From NCBI GenBank assembly GCA_025345505.1, contig JANVCC010000030.1, positions 11,728,166-11,792,165 of the forward strand: DNA of 64,000 nt, in the 5' to 3' direction. Positions 24,863 to 34,960 of the stretch are shown one piece after another. Origin of the DNA: Todiramphus chloris collaris (Eukaryota > Chordata > Aves > Coraciiformes > Alcedinidae). The notes under the pieces were generated by a model. It saw only the letters and a program-made list of their open reading frames with translations, did no database searches and had not been told where the DNA came from. Every line of letters begins with the position of its first letter. Position 1 is the stretch's first letter. The position numbers were made by a program, and so were the translations under genes.

Positions 24863-25630
24863 TAAAGGAATGGACCAATCCCTTATCATTTGCAAATGCG
24901 GAACCCTGTTGATTTCCTAAGGCTGTACAGTTGCAGTTGAGCACAGAATTTAGTCTAATGCACTCTTTACACATATTTAATCCTCTCTATTGGGTGATTA
25001 TAAAATCTTAGCAGCTGCCCCAACAGTGAAGTCCTGCTTTTCATTTAATAGCAGTTACAGATACAAACTATTTTTAAATATACAGCTCCAAGTTGCTGAG
25101 TAGTTCCTCAAGCACAGTGCACACTCAGTTCAGGGAGTGTTTGTTCTGAGAACAACAGACACTCCTCCCCTCCTCCAAGTAGGTAAGTAATATAGATTTG
25201 GCTCATTCATTGAAGTAACATACTATTTAGTGTTCCTTAAAAGACAAAATTTGTGTGACCTTTTTTTTCTTAAGAACAGTAAGATAATTGAAATATACAG
25301 AATAATTTTTTTCTTTTTGGTAAGAAATAAAGCTTTCTTTTAGCATATCAGATTTTCAATGGAGCATTTGTTCTAGTCAGAAATTTTTTTTTAAAAGTGG
25401 ACAAACGTCTGCTTGAAAGTGAAGGGGACAACGGACTAGGAATTGTATTTGTGCTATTTCTCTGCATGGTTTTCCTGCTCTGTACTGTGTAACGTTTTTC
25501 AGCTTTCCTCTGCTGTAACATGTGCTATAACATTTAAATTCTAATCCTGACTGCTAAAAGTTAATTGTTTATTACTGACTGAAGTGGAAGCAGGATTTGA
25601 GTTTTAACCAGGAATTAAGGAACACAGATT

Positions 25631-25672
25631 CACTTATTATTTGCTGTATTTCATACAGCAAATGAATAAGTG
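25631..25672. repeat. Near-perfect hairpin, 19-20 bp arms
   Basis: The arm CACTTATTATTTGCTGTAT (25,631-25,649) is complementary to 25,653-25,672 except for one unpaired base, with a 3-base loop. Nineteen paired bases in a row with one bulge is far beyond chance for 64 kb. The stem is shorter and the loop tighter than a usual pre-miRNA, so it may instead be a small palindromic element or a quasi-palindrome made by template switching. Confidence 0.6.
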
Positions 25673-25895
25673 CCATTTTCTTAATGAGAAATGAATTCTG
25701 ATCTTGGAAAAATGTCTTAACTTTCCCTGCAAAGTCAGCGGGATCCAATGTATAAAATGTAAGCATATACTTGAAGCATCAAGGAAGAGCACTAGTTGAT
25801 AACAGTTTTGGTATTCTATTTTACTTCAGGATGAGCTTGCTGCTGAGGCAATTGGACCAAAGCCCCCTTTTTTTTTTGTGTCTGCGCTTTTTGGG

Positions 25896-25968
25896 TTTTT
25901 TTTCTTTTTTTTTTTTTTTTTTTTTTCCCTCTCTCCCCCCCCCCCTTTTTTTTTTTTTCTCCCTTTTT
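25896..25968 (+). repeat. 73-nt uninterrupted pyrimidine tract
   Basis: Only C and T occur for 73 bases, in blocks of T, then CCCTCTCT, then C, then T. Such tracts can form triplex (H-DNA) and are often length-variable. It gives a spurious lysine-rich frame on the other strand. Confidence 0.85.
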
Positions 25969-26875
25969 ACCCTTCTGTAGCTTCTGTAAAACTAGCAACT
26001 CTATGATTAAATGTAGTGGGTAGGATGCAACTGCCTATTAGATTTGGTGGATCTTCAGAGTAGTCTTTTCTGGACTTTAAAGGAAAACCTAAAATTTTCA
26101 TCTTGACTAATTTCACATCCCTGATAATTCCACAAGCCTTTTCTCCATTCCTGAAAAGAATCTAAAACTGGAAAACAATGTCACTGCCCTGGACACAGGC
26201 CAGTTTTCAGTGTGTTCAATACAATAATTATACCAGGTAAATCAGTAAGATAAAAATGCTGTATTTTATTCAGAATTTAGCGATTTTCCAGTGATGTGTT
26301 TTTGATTTTTGCAGATCCTCAAGGAATTGGACAGTATGGGATAAAATACTTTTGGCTTGGAATTTTTTAGTAATTGGGTTTAAAATTTACATAAATTTGT
26401 AGTTGCATTGGAGTATTTTTCAGGTATAGATGAGCAAGGATATCATGAGATCCTGCTGCACACTCTGAAACTCAGCTGAAATTCTGAAAATTCCTGAGCA
26501 GGCCACAAAATAAATATATTCAAAGACACTTGCTGAACATGCATGAATTCTGAGGAAATTCATCATGACCTCCCAGCTAATCTAAGAACAAAAGAGCAGC
26601 TAAGTTAGGTAAATAAATAATTAATTTTTTATTATTCTCTCAACTGTATTAATTACTGTGACCCAGTTCTTGATCAGTCAGAGATCCCAGTGAAAATCTT
26701 TATGGTGGTCAAGTGTTTGTTCAAATAAAAACTCCAATATTCATCTCCTAGAAAACATGTGGGTTAGAGTGATTGACCTTCTGAGAGTCACTGAGCATGT
26801 GTGGTTACGAGAGCGATTACTGCCTATCCCAGGTTGTGAGAGGTGATGGTAAGCAGAGGACTTGCACTAGGTTTT

Positions 26876-26900
26876 CTTCTGCCATGGGTCATGGCAGAAG
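26876..26900. repeat. Perfect 11-bp inverted repeat
   Basis: CTTCTGCCATG and CATGGCAGAAG flank GGT. Perfect arms of 11 bases with a 3-base spacer. No wider repeat context seen. Confidence 0.55.
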
Positions 26901-27590
26901 GAGCAGTGATGGGCTGAAGTTAGCATGAAGTGTGCAGATGCTGGATCTGTGCCTTCATGGACATTGAGAACTGCTGCAGAGCAGAAGTGGTTTAATGGGA
27001 AAGTTCTTTACTACTACCAAGACCTGGTAGCTCTCCACTCCTTCCCTGGCTTGCACAGCAGCAATAAGGCACATCTGACTGCAGAGTGAGCCCATTCTTG
27101 GGACTCAGATGCTGGCAAGGTTAATGGGTGGCCTTGGCCAGGTCCCCCAGGTGACTTTTCCCTCAAATATCATGTTCACAAGAACAGCCCTAGGAGAGCT
27201 GGTCTGTCTTCTGTGACACTTGTCATCGGCAGATGCAGTCCTTTCCCATCATTTTTCTATCTTCTTGTCCTTTTTTGCCTCATTATGCAGGCTGCAGGAT
27301 TATCAGCAGCAATGCTAGTTTCATGTTTGTTTCTGTGTTATTTTGATGTATTTTAAGATTTTTTTTTCCCGATGGTGCCTTTAGGCTCTAAGAAACCAGT
27401 GATGCCTCTGTTGACTGAAATAGGAATAGTATTACTTAATGATTGTCATTTGTGCCCTTGAACTGAGCAGGTGTTGGATTGGTAGCTGAGGACCCCATCA
27501 CTACCAGGGCAGCCTTTGCTCAGAGAAGACATACAGTCAGATATAGCCTCTGTTGCCCAAGAGAATAGGGAAACCAGACAAAAGAATGGG

Positions 27591-27719
27591 GTTTATCCCT
27601 GTTTTACATAGAGGAATTGAGGCACTCAGAGATTGGGTTACTCACGCAAGTCTATGGTATGAAATAAGTTTGTTATCTCTTGTGTTCCTGTATGTGTCCT
27701 AACCACAAATCATCCTTCA
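27591..27719 (-). repeat. MIR-type SINE remnant, antisense
   Basis: Reads as the reverse complement of MIR: 'TATCCCTGTTTTACATAGAGG' for 'tatccccattttacagatgag', 'AATTGAGGCACTCAGAGATTG' for 'aactgaggcacagagagattaa', then 'CTAACCACAAATCATCC' for the tRNA-related head 'ctaaccactagaccat'. The order and spacing fit the whole element apart from decay in the middle. An ancient amniote-wide insertion, here on the minus strand. Confidence 0.65.
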
Positions 27720-28064
27720 GGCAAATTTACCTGTCACTCCAGTAGTTAAATGAGATTTTCTCCTGTGGTAACTTCTGCAAGTTTAAACTTGTTCTGAGAA
27801 CATTTCAGAAAGGACGAGAAGTTGCAGAGCTATACTTAAAGTAGAGGGTACACAGGACCACCAGCCCCTGCAGTATTTTTCATCAAGAAAGCATGTGTTT
27901 TTTTTTCCCTTATTTAGACCAATGTGATTGTATTGGAGGCATTTATTGTAGAAGCAAATTCTGTATCCCATGAATTGTTTATGTTAGAGAAAAATGCCTT
28001 GGTTTGAATAGAGTTTAAATTAAAAAAATAATTTTACTTCTACTTTTTAAAAATGTGGAATCAA

Positions 28065-28115
28065 ATCCTGAGAGCTGTAGTTGACTTGAACACAGTGGAG
28101 TTTCATCAAGGAAGA
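28065..28115. repeat. Fragment of old palindromic amniote repeat
   Basis: AAATCCTGAG...GTTGACTTGAACACAGTGGAG resembles the common sauropsid phrase '...aaatcctg...tgaagtcaatggagtttt...'. Short and diverged; family name not known to me. Confidence 0.3.
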
Positions 28116-28169
28116 GTTCTTGCTCATCTCTAATGGAAAATGCCCCTTGTTGTTAGCTAAATGAAAAGG

Positions 28170-28235
28170 AATATCCCCATTTTGTAGGAGGAAACAGAGA
28201 CATCTTTTTAAAATGCTGCACCCAAGACTCTGCAG
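28170..28235 (-). repeat. Possible second MIR-type remnant, antisense
   Basis: ATCCCCATTTTGTAGGAGG AAACAGAGACA is close to the MIR reverse complement 'atccccattttacagatgaggaaactgaggca'. The match fades after about 40 bases, so only the core can be supported. It lies about 450 bp from the clearer MIR and has the same orientation; they could be one region with two insertions. Confidence 0.4.
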
Positions 28236-29958
28236 GTTCAGAGGATTAAGCTCAGTTTTAAGTGAGTTAAAAGTCAGTTCTGTGTGTGGAGACCACCAGA
28301 CTGTGCCACTCTTTATTGGTAGTGCTCTATCAGCAAGTGAGTTTTTTGTCTTATTTTGCCTGGCTTGCCGTGTTGCCAGGTGCTAATCCTGTGACCTACC
28401 TTAATTCTCAGAGTTCTTTTCCTATTTTCATTGCAGGATAACAAGTATCTTGACTGTAATCTATTAATTGAATTGAATAAACTTGTTTCCCTAGCAGTGA
28501 GAGCATATTGTTTGCACACAGTGTCATCCCAGGCCCTCCAGCTATCGAAAGATTGCCAGATATGTTTATTAAACCCCCTGAGCTTGGAAAGAACACAGAA
28601 AACTGTCATCTAGAGCAATACGAAAGTGCCTATCTCAGCTGGGGATCTGGCTGTTATGAATAAAGGAAGAGTTTGTGGTGGAGTTTTGAGATGTAAAGAG
28701 AAAAGGCTTCCCTATGGTGCAAATGTGTTGGAACCCTCAGGCGAGAAAAAAAATATTGAATTGTTGCTGGCAGTACAATGTAATTATTGAGTTAGCTACA
28801 GCAAGGTCTGTGAGCTTCCAAGGTAAAGGCCTGGTGACTTCAATTTTTCTTTTATCTTTTTTTCTACCCTTCAAAACAATTAAAATTTTGAATTGTAACA
28901 TTTTTCTCCCCTTCTTACTAGTAATTGAACCATAAATATCTGCTAAATTTTTAAGGATTTTGTAGAATGATAGATTTCAAAGCTCCCATTTTGCATCTGC
29001 TTCCTTTCCCTGTTCAGTTCTAAGTGAATTGCAAACTAGCCAATAATGAAAGAAAAAGTGGAAGGAATAGTAAAACATTCTAAATCTAAAATATTCTTTA
29101 CTGCAGCTAGAATCTCAGACCTGGATATACTGGTTTGTTATATTACATTCTGGCTTTATAGAGATTTTCCCTGTTGACATCAGGAATTCACCTACATGCA
29201 GTAGAACCAGAGCTGAGGAATCTATTGTCTCTGTGAAGGATGTTTGTTTCTCTTGACCTGAAATCACATATACTTGAAGGTGTATTAGATTAAAATACAT
29301 CTGTATCAGCAATTGCTAAACTTTTTTTTGATTGTCATCCCTCTTATAGACTAATGATTTCCTGCAAACTAACAATATGAACTCAAATTGTATTGTTAAA
29401 AGAGAATTAATTTCTGTTGGTCTGATGACTCCATTTGAAGTTGTGATTTTTTTTCTGTGTGTGTGTGGGAGCTGCTGGTCTAAATGCTGCAGGGTACCAG
29501 AGTGTTTCTTATACTTCTTTTCCCTAGTACCCTCCCTTAATCATTAGAAGGTTCTTGCTGGCCATCTTGGAAAAGAAACTTCTATTTCATTATTAATTAA
29601 GCTTGTAGCCTTTGTTGTTCATATATGCTGTGATCTTATTTTAGTTCTAAAATAGTATTTTTATTGAACATTATTTTTAGTGATTATTTTAAAAAAATAA
29701 ACAAAAATTTTGTAGGTGCCAATTTTGGTAGTCTGTGTTGCACAGACAGTATACTTGAGTATACACTCTTAATTATTTAATGGTGAGAAGACATGGAAAA
29801 TGTGTTGTGTAGTAAATAACAAGTGGTGAGGTAGAGCTCAAACAAGGGCTGATACTTATCTCTGGTTCCCATAAATTGCCCAAGACAATGGGGCCCTTTC
29901 CATTGACACTGAGCTGTGGCCTGAGTTCCATGTGTCTATATCCAAAATATATCGTTGT
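28236..29958. other. Unique non-coding DNA
   Basis: No repeat or gene-like frame recognised. Short frames on both strands near 28,313-28,613 overlap one another and are not protein-like. Confidence 0.5.
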
Positions 29959-30036
29959 CATTGATTATTTATGTTGTCATCATGCCTCAAGGCTCCAGTC
30001 CAGATCTCTGGATCCTGTTGTGCTGGATCACTTTTG
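29959..30036 (+). repeat. Old unnamed amniote repeat, copy 1
   Basis: 'GATTATTTATGTTGTCATCATGCC' followed by 'AGGCTCCAGTCCAGATC' and 'CCTGTTGTGCTGGA' follows the consensus I recall as '...ttatttatgttacagtagcgcctaggagccccagtcatggaccaggaccccattgtgctagg...'. The same family occurs at 39,149 and 41,780 in the same orientation. Family name not known to me. Confidence 0.5.
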
Positions 30037-31500
30037 AAGCATGCAACTAGTGTTGCTTTTAAAGCTCGTTCAATCTAAACAGAATAGCTGCTTCAGAAAG
30101 CAGCCCTTTTCTAGAAATAGTAATTTGATCCACATGAAAGTGGCCTGCTTGTGTTTTTGGCTGCCATGGTTCTGTGTTCCAATTTCTGCTGCTGTTGCCA
30201 GCAAGCCAAAACTAAATAGTTGAGGGTTGTTTTTTTTTTTATTTTTATTCCCCAAGCTTAAGTACATACTTTACGTTCGCATTTGCAGGCACATACTCCT
30301 TTACTTTCTATTGTAGTGTAGTCAGGTTTTCCTTGCTTTTTCGAGGGGAATGCAATTCATGTGAAATTGCAGTTTTATTTGCCCTGATCTGTGAGGTTTC
30401 TGTAAAATATTTTTGATATTATGGAGGAGTATTAAAATATTTCTGTGGTCTGTTCTCTTCCTTGCACCTTTTAGCAGAGGGAGCTTATTTCTTCAAATCA
30501 CAAATTGGTAACTCAGAATGTCAGAAGCTTTCACTTCTAACCTTGTAGATGGAAGAACAGGAAAAGTGATTCTGAAGTGTTTGGTTTGACTGTGGGCTGA
30601 AGACCACGGCTTTAGTCACATTTGGTCATGCAAAATCCATATATAGGAGGGAAGCTACGGAAAATTTTGTATGGACAGTGTTCATCACCTTTGCTCTACT
30701 TATGGTGTCTCCCTAGCGCGGGTACTGGGGCAGCCAGACTGTTGGCTATCAGGAGATGTAAACTGGAACAAAGCTCCGTTCCAGCAGAAAACCAGCTAAT
30801 TAACTGTTTGATGGTATTGTTTGCTAGAGAGTAGCTGTGGAGAGGTGTTACTGCTCTGAAGTGAAGTTCACTTATTTGAAACCCAACCTGTGCCTTGGTC
30901 ATTGATGCCAGTTTTACCTATGTATCCATGACATCTCATGAGATCCTTTGCTGATATTGAAGCCTCATGGAAAGAATTAAGTGAATGATTTTCTTTAGTG
31001 TTGACTCAGAAGGGGGGTACTAATTGTTTGGTCTCAGCTGAACCTCAGAGCACTGCCCGTTCATCCACTGATTGGTGTTTAACCTCATCTTGCTCTAAGG
31101 CCTCGCTGTGACTTTTGTGAAATAGTGCTGGATTCTGTGGGTTTTCTGTAAACAGCACAGATTTTCTCTCAAGCTCACTAACAGAGGGGAGCATGTAGGG
31201 CCTTATTATGTTTTTCAGCTAATACCACTGTGAATGTGTTGTCTTGGAGCTAAAGCTGGTTAGTTCCACTTCCAATCTGTTTGCTGGAGTTTCCCCTGTT
31301 TGGAAAATCCCATCAGTCTCCTCCTTTTCTGCTAGTAAGTGCCTGCATTGTCATAATTAAGGTGACACATTCTGTAACGATTTGCCTGTACTCTCTACCA
31401 AGAAAGTGGATACTTAGCTAGGAGATCCAGATTTTGTTCTCAGCAGGACTGCTGGTGTTGTATACCGAACAAATGCCTACAGCTTTATGCATCATTGTTT

Positions 31501-31516
31501 CCCCCCCCCCCCCCCC
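31501..31516 (+). repeat. C16 homopolymer
   Basis: Sixteen consecutive C after TTT. Long C runs are rare in vertebrate DNA and error-prone in sequencing, so its length is uncertain. Confidence 0.85.
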
Positions 31517-32081
31517 ATGTCTTCTGTGACCTGTGCTTAGACTTAGGTACTTAGGTACACGGAGGAATCATCTCTTATTAGCCACCAGATCACCGGATTT
31601 ACAGCCTGATGTGTATTTTCCCTAAGAACTTGCTCACCTGCAAGAAACTATTTCATAGTTTACTTCAGATATGTGACTCAGGCTTTGTCATGTTATAAAC
31701 ATCGTGTTCTAAAATAGATAGTTTTGTTAGTACTAAGCAGTAGATTACTAAAGATGTTTTAATTATGTTTACACAGTAGAGTGAGCTACAAATGCTACAA
31801 GACATCTTTCACTAGGAAAGATAGTAGTCCTTGTTGTTCTTGATGAATATCCAAGAAGCATTTTGTTTTGTTTTATTTTGTTTTTTCCTACCAGTAAACT
31901 GGGGAGAAATTCTGCAGCACCACTGGTAGCTCAAGGTTTTGTCTGAAAATTCAGATGTGTATTACAGTGTAAAACAATCTTCAGTTTAAATAGATGACAT
32001 CCTGAGTGTTTCAAATCATCTTTAATCTTTATATATATGTATAAAGGATTTTATATATATATATATGTATGTATAATCTTT

Positions 32082-32140
32082 ACTCAGTTGAAGTTGGTGG
32101 CAAAGCTCCCACAGGTTTTAGTGAAGCAGAGGCTTTCCTG
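32082..32140. repeat. Fragment of old palindromic amniote repeat
   Basis: GTTGAAGTTGGTGGCAAAG CTCCCACAGGTTTTAGTGAAGCAG lines up with the common sauropsid phrase 'attgaagtcaatggcaaagctcccattgacttcagtggagcag'. Diverged by roughly a fifth by eye. Confidence 0.4.
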
Positions 32141-32639
32141 GCGTCCCTTGTTCACAGGGGATTTTGAGAACTCAGTTACGCTTTTGAGGCATGCTTGGGC
32201 TTAACTGCCTGGTTTAAAACACTTGGTGAAGGAACTTTGTAGGAAAAACATCTTTCAATTCCAACTTTTTTCTTTAATATTTTAAAGTAAACAAAACAGA
32301 TTTAATAAAATTTAAAAAATGTTTCGTTATTGAAAATAGGAAGTTTTCATGCCATCAAAAACCCCACAAAAATCTGTAACAATAATGAAGTTGCTGTGAA
32401 ATTAACCCAATTTTTTTGAGGTATTTCTGTAGAATGAAGAGCTAGGTATGTCAAAATATTTGTTACCAGGTTTAGATTTCATTCCAGAAATTACATGTAG
32501 TTTTGCTTCACAAGGCTTTCAGTTTTATTTTCAGATCTTGGAAAATGAATAATACCACAATATGTCTTTGTTAGCGTGAAGATACCTGCAAAATATTTAA
32601 ATATTTTAAACTACAGAAAACAGAATGGTCACATACATT

Positions 32640-33080
32640 TCTTTAAATACTCAGTTTGCTTTCCAAAAATCCCTACGCTACTTTAGGTTTGATGTTTTGG
32701 GGTTTTTAAAAAATATTTTATTATGACATGCTTATGTTGCAGGGTGGGCAGCAACCCCAGACTTTATTTGCAGCGGAGAGGTATGTACATGTAGACGAGC
32801 TTGGATGACTTTACTATAAAGTCATTATTTCACAGGTCTTTTACCCAGAATGACAGTCTGTGTTGCCTATTACCCCTTTACACAATATTCACTTGTTATG
32901 ATATTGTATATATGCATTAACAAATAAAGGAATGCATCCACAACAATTATGTTCCTCTTCTGCTTGATTTAGTTGTCAGCATGCATTCATGACTCTGTAA
33001 AGTATCTCCTTCACAGCCTTGTCAAGCATACCTTTTTCTCCCCATAATGTCAACTTAGTACAGCAGGCAGGCCAGGTGAG
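32640..33080. other. Possible conserved non-coding block
   Basis: Complex, homopolymer-poor AT-rich DNA with a perfect 9-bp inverted repeat at 32,805-32,825 (ATGACTTTA / TAAAGTCAT, spacer CTA) and POU-like strings such as ATATGCATTAA near 32,912. Reads like an enhancer; conservation is not visible from here. Confidence 0.3.
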
Positions 33081-33089
33081 CTTGGCTCA

Positions 33090-33460
33090 CTTTCAGGTTT
33101 TGTCTGTCTCTTTATCTGAAATTTTTAAAGGGGGACGTCAGAAGAGGTAATTGCCATAAATTACACACTGTCTGTTGTAAATTGTGATGAGAACATAATT
33201 GAAAATTGAGCTGAGAGGCATTTCCTGGATTCAAGCCGTATGAGAGCCGGAGGACAGCCTTAGCAATTTGCGGTGGGCCTGCAAAGTCATTTTTTCCACC
33301 CCTCTCTCCAAAAGTGTAATTGATTCCGGTGCTGTACGATTGCACTTCAGTGTCAAGGGTTGGCCTGAGGGTCCTGGAGAGGGTTATGGAGATGATTCTG
33401 TGAGGCTCACACAAATAATTGACTTGTTTCATGTGAGTACTGCGTGAGGGGAATATCAGC
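33090..33460. other. Possible conserved non-coding block
   Basis: About 370 bases with balanced composition, no simple repeats, and retained CpG (GACGTCAG, AGCCGTATG, GCCGGAGG, TGCGGTG, TACGATTG). A TGACGTC-like CRE half lies near 33,133. It carries a 132-codon minus-strand frame (33,112-33,510) with no recognisable domain; conserved non-coding DNA often shows such chance frames. It lies next to a candidate exon. Confidence 0.35.
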
Positions 33461-33473
33461 TTTTTTCTGACAG

Positions 33474-33609
33474 GAGAAGTGGAGCTTGACTGCTTGTGCA
33501 GAGACATCACTGTTCAGAAAGGGATGCTGTCCAAGTTTCCCGGGCATTGTGTGTGGTTGGGTAAGCCCTGGTTTATTTGTGCCTCTCTCAGGTATTGCTG
33601 GGGGTGGAG
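33474..33609 (+). other. Candidate exon, unrecognised
   Basis: Upstream is a good acceptor (AGCTTTTTTCTGACAG) and downstream a strong donor (GGAG|GTAAGTAA). The 136 bases between are open in one frame, reading EKWSLTACAETSLF at the start. There is also an internal donor-like GG|GTAAGC at 33,561. The peptide is not one I recognise, and an open frame of 45 codons arises fairly often by chance. It could be a lncRNA exon or a cryptic exon. Confidence 0.2.
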
Positions 33610-33670
33610 GTAAGTAAGTATTAGGTTTGGGGAAGGGGGAAGAGTTAATTTTACTCTCTCTTCCACCCAC

Positions 33671-34089
33671 TTTTCCCTCTTGTTTGTCTCTCAGCTAAAT
33701 AAAAGTGTGAAATGAACAAATCAACTTAGGTAGGATTATTACTCATAGCAGAGGCTCATACCTAGAAGAGTTAAGTGAATGAAATCATAGGTAGAGGAAT
33801 CTCTGCAAGGAGAGGACTAAGAGTTGAAATTTCCTTTGACCACTTAAACCCTGCTGATGCTGACTCAGTTGAGCATTGTTTCTGTGCAGTCCATGGTCAT
33901 ACCAGCTGGCAAGAGAAGAACTCGTGGATCTGAAGGCTGTGTTAAAGAGGGATTCAGAGTAGCATCCTTGGCAGAGGAGTAACCTATCCAGAATTCACTA
34001 GAAAACACAACTGCTTTGTTCACAATTTTCTGAAAAAAATCCTAGCCCAGTCCAAGAGATGAATTTGAACGTTTGGCCCTGTTTCATGC
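33671..34089. other. Unique non-coding DNA
   Basis: No gene-like frame and no repeat recognised. I see nothing else here. Confidence 0.5.
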
Positions 34090-34480
34090 TGGCGCTTTAG
34101 TCTTACGTACATTTAGATTTTTAAGTCCATTTGCATGCTTTTTTAGATCTGTGCTGACCCATATTGCAGTATCACGCCAGAACAATGACACCTGGGAAAA
34201 ACAAAACACCTGCCTGTGAGAGAATATTAATTGTCATATTGCATAAAAGACCTGTGATAAAATGGATTTACTACAGCCTCTCAACAGCTGGAATTACGCA
34301 AAGCTGAGAGTACTTCTTTCATACTCGCAGCTCAGGTGAAAATAACTGTGTGTGGATGTGTGTGCACATGCCTATTTGCTTATAGCCAGTGGCTTTCAGC
34401 CTTTAGCTCTAAGGAGATTTAAATAAACATTTTCATTGCCATGGGGAAATAGCCCTTAAGCCTCTCAATCCAATTCATGT
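34090..34480. other. Possible conserved non-coding block
   Basis: Complex, repeat-free sequence with TTTGCATG near 34,131, AATATTAATTG near 34,223 and retained CpG (ATCACGCCAG, TTACGCAAAG). The texture resembles a vertebrate enhancer. Inference only. Confidence 0.25.
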
Positions 34481-34789
34481 TTTGAGTACTTTTCACCTCA
34501 TTGTAACATTTATACTGCTACACCAGCCTTTTGTAGATATAATTCTTTGATGGTATTTCCCAAGAGGGATGACCTTTTTGCAAAAGCCTCAGTAACTCCT
34601 GGATAGAGAGTAAGCGATATCAAAGTGGCAGCCATCTGTGTCTGGCATCTTTGGCCCCACACCCCTGGGATGGTCTTTACCTCACAGGCTCTCAGCTTTT
34701 CCAGGGGAATTCCATGACTTGGGAGAAGGCTGAAGTGCGGAGGCAAGGCTCAGAATGAGGATGTACAGTTTTGGACCTGTACACTTCTA

Positions 34790-34960
34790 CTCTCTTTTCC
34801 TGCAGAACTGTAACTTGAGAGACATAATGTCTCACAGGCAATCAGGAACATTGGGAAATTTGCATATTAGTCCTGTATGTAAATCATCTAATGAGCTACT
34901 TTGCCTATTTAGAAACTGATAGTTTACCATTGAATGGAATGTTTTAAATAACATTCTGTT
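34790..34960. promoter_or_regulatory. Possible conserved block with octamer site
   Basis: A perfect POU octamer ATTTGCAT at 34,858-34,865, directly followed by ATTAG, sits in a short repeat-free stretch with further TAATGAGC-type homeodomain cores downstream near 34,890. Motif evidence only. Confidence 0.25.

Larger units (their letters stand above)
23575..27590. other. Unique DNA with simple repeats and hairpins
   Basis: Holds a T/G-rich microsatellite (24,789-24,862), a long pyrimidine tract (25,896-25,968) and three marked inverted repeats (24,316-24,353, 25,631-25,672, 26,876-26,900), each listed separately. A near-consensus donor, AG|GTAAGTAA, occurs at 25,183, but the 97 bases upstream to the nearest acceptor-like AG are closed in all frames. 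No gene. Confidence 0.5.
30037..32639. other. Unique DNA with a C16 run
   Basis: A run of 16 C occupies 31,501-31,516 and short (TA)n runs lie at 32,026-32,066. The stretch 31,130-31,400 is complex and homopolymer-poor and might be constrained. A diverged fragment of an old sauropsid repeat lies at 32,082-32,140. No gene-like frame. Confidence 0.5.

Noticed and set aside
24639-24920. 93-codon frame rich in Cys and Phe
   Set aside because: Translation of a (GTT)n/T-rich microsatellite.
25086-25182. Possible exon ending at the near-perfect donor GTAAGTAA (25,183)
   Set aside because: Closed in all three frames and the acceptor is poor; at most a non-coding exon, with no further support.
25771-25998. 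Phe-rich forward and Lys-rich reverse frames
   Set aside because: Translation artefacts of the long pyrimidine tract.
32026-32066. TATA-like strings as a promoter
   Set aside because: These are short (TA)n microsatellite runs, with no downstream exon or CpG island.
33112-33510. 132-codon minus-strand frame
   Set aside because: Lies in an enhancer-like block; no domain. Stop-poor frames occur by chance in such balanced-composition DNA.
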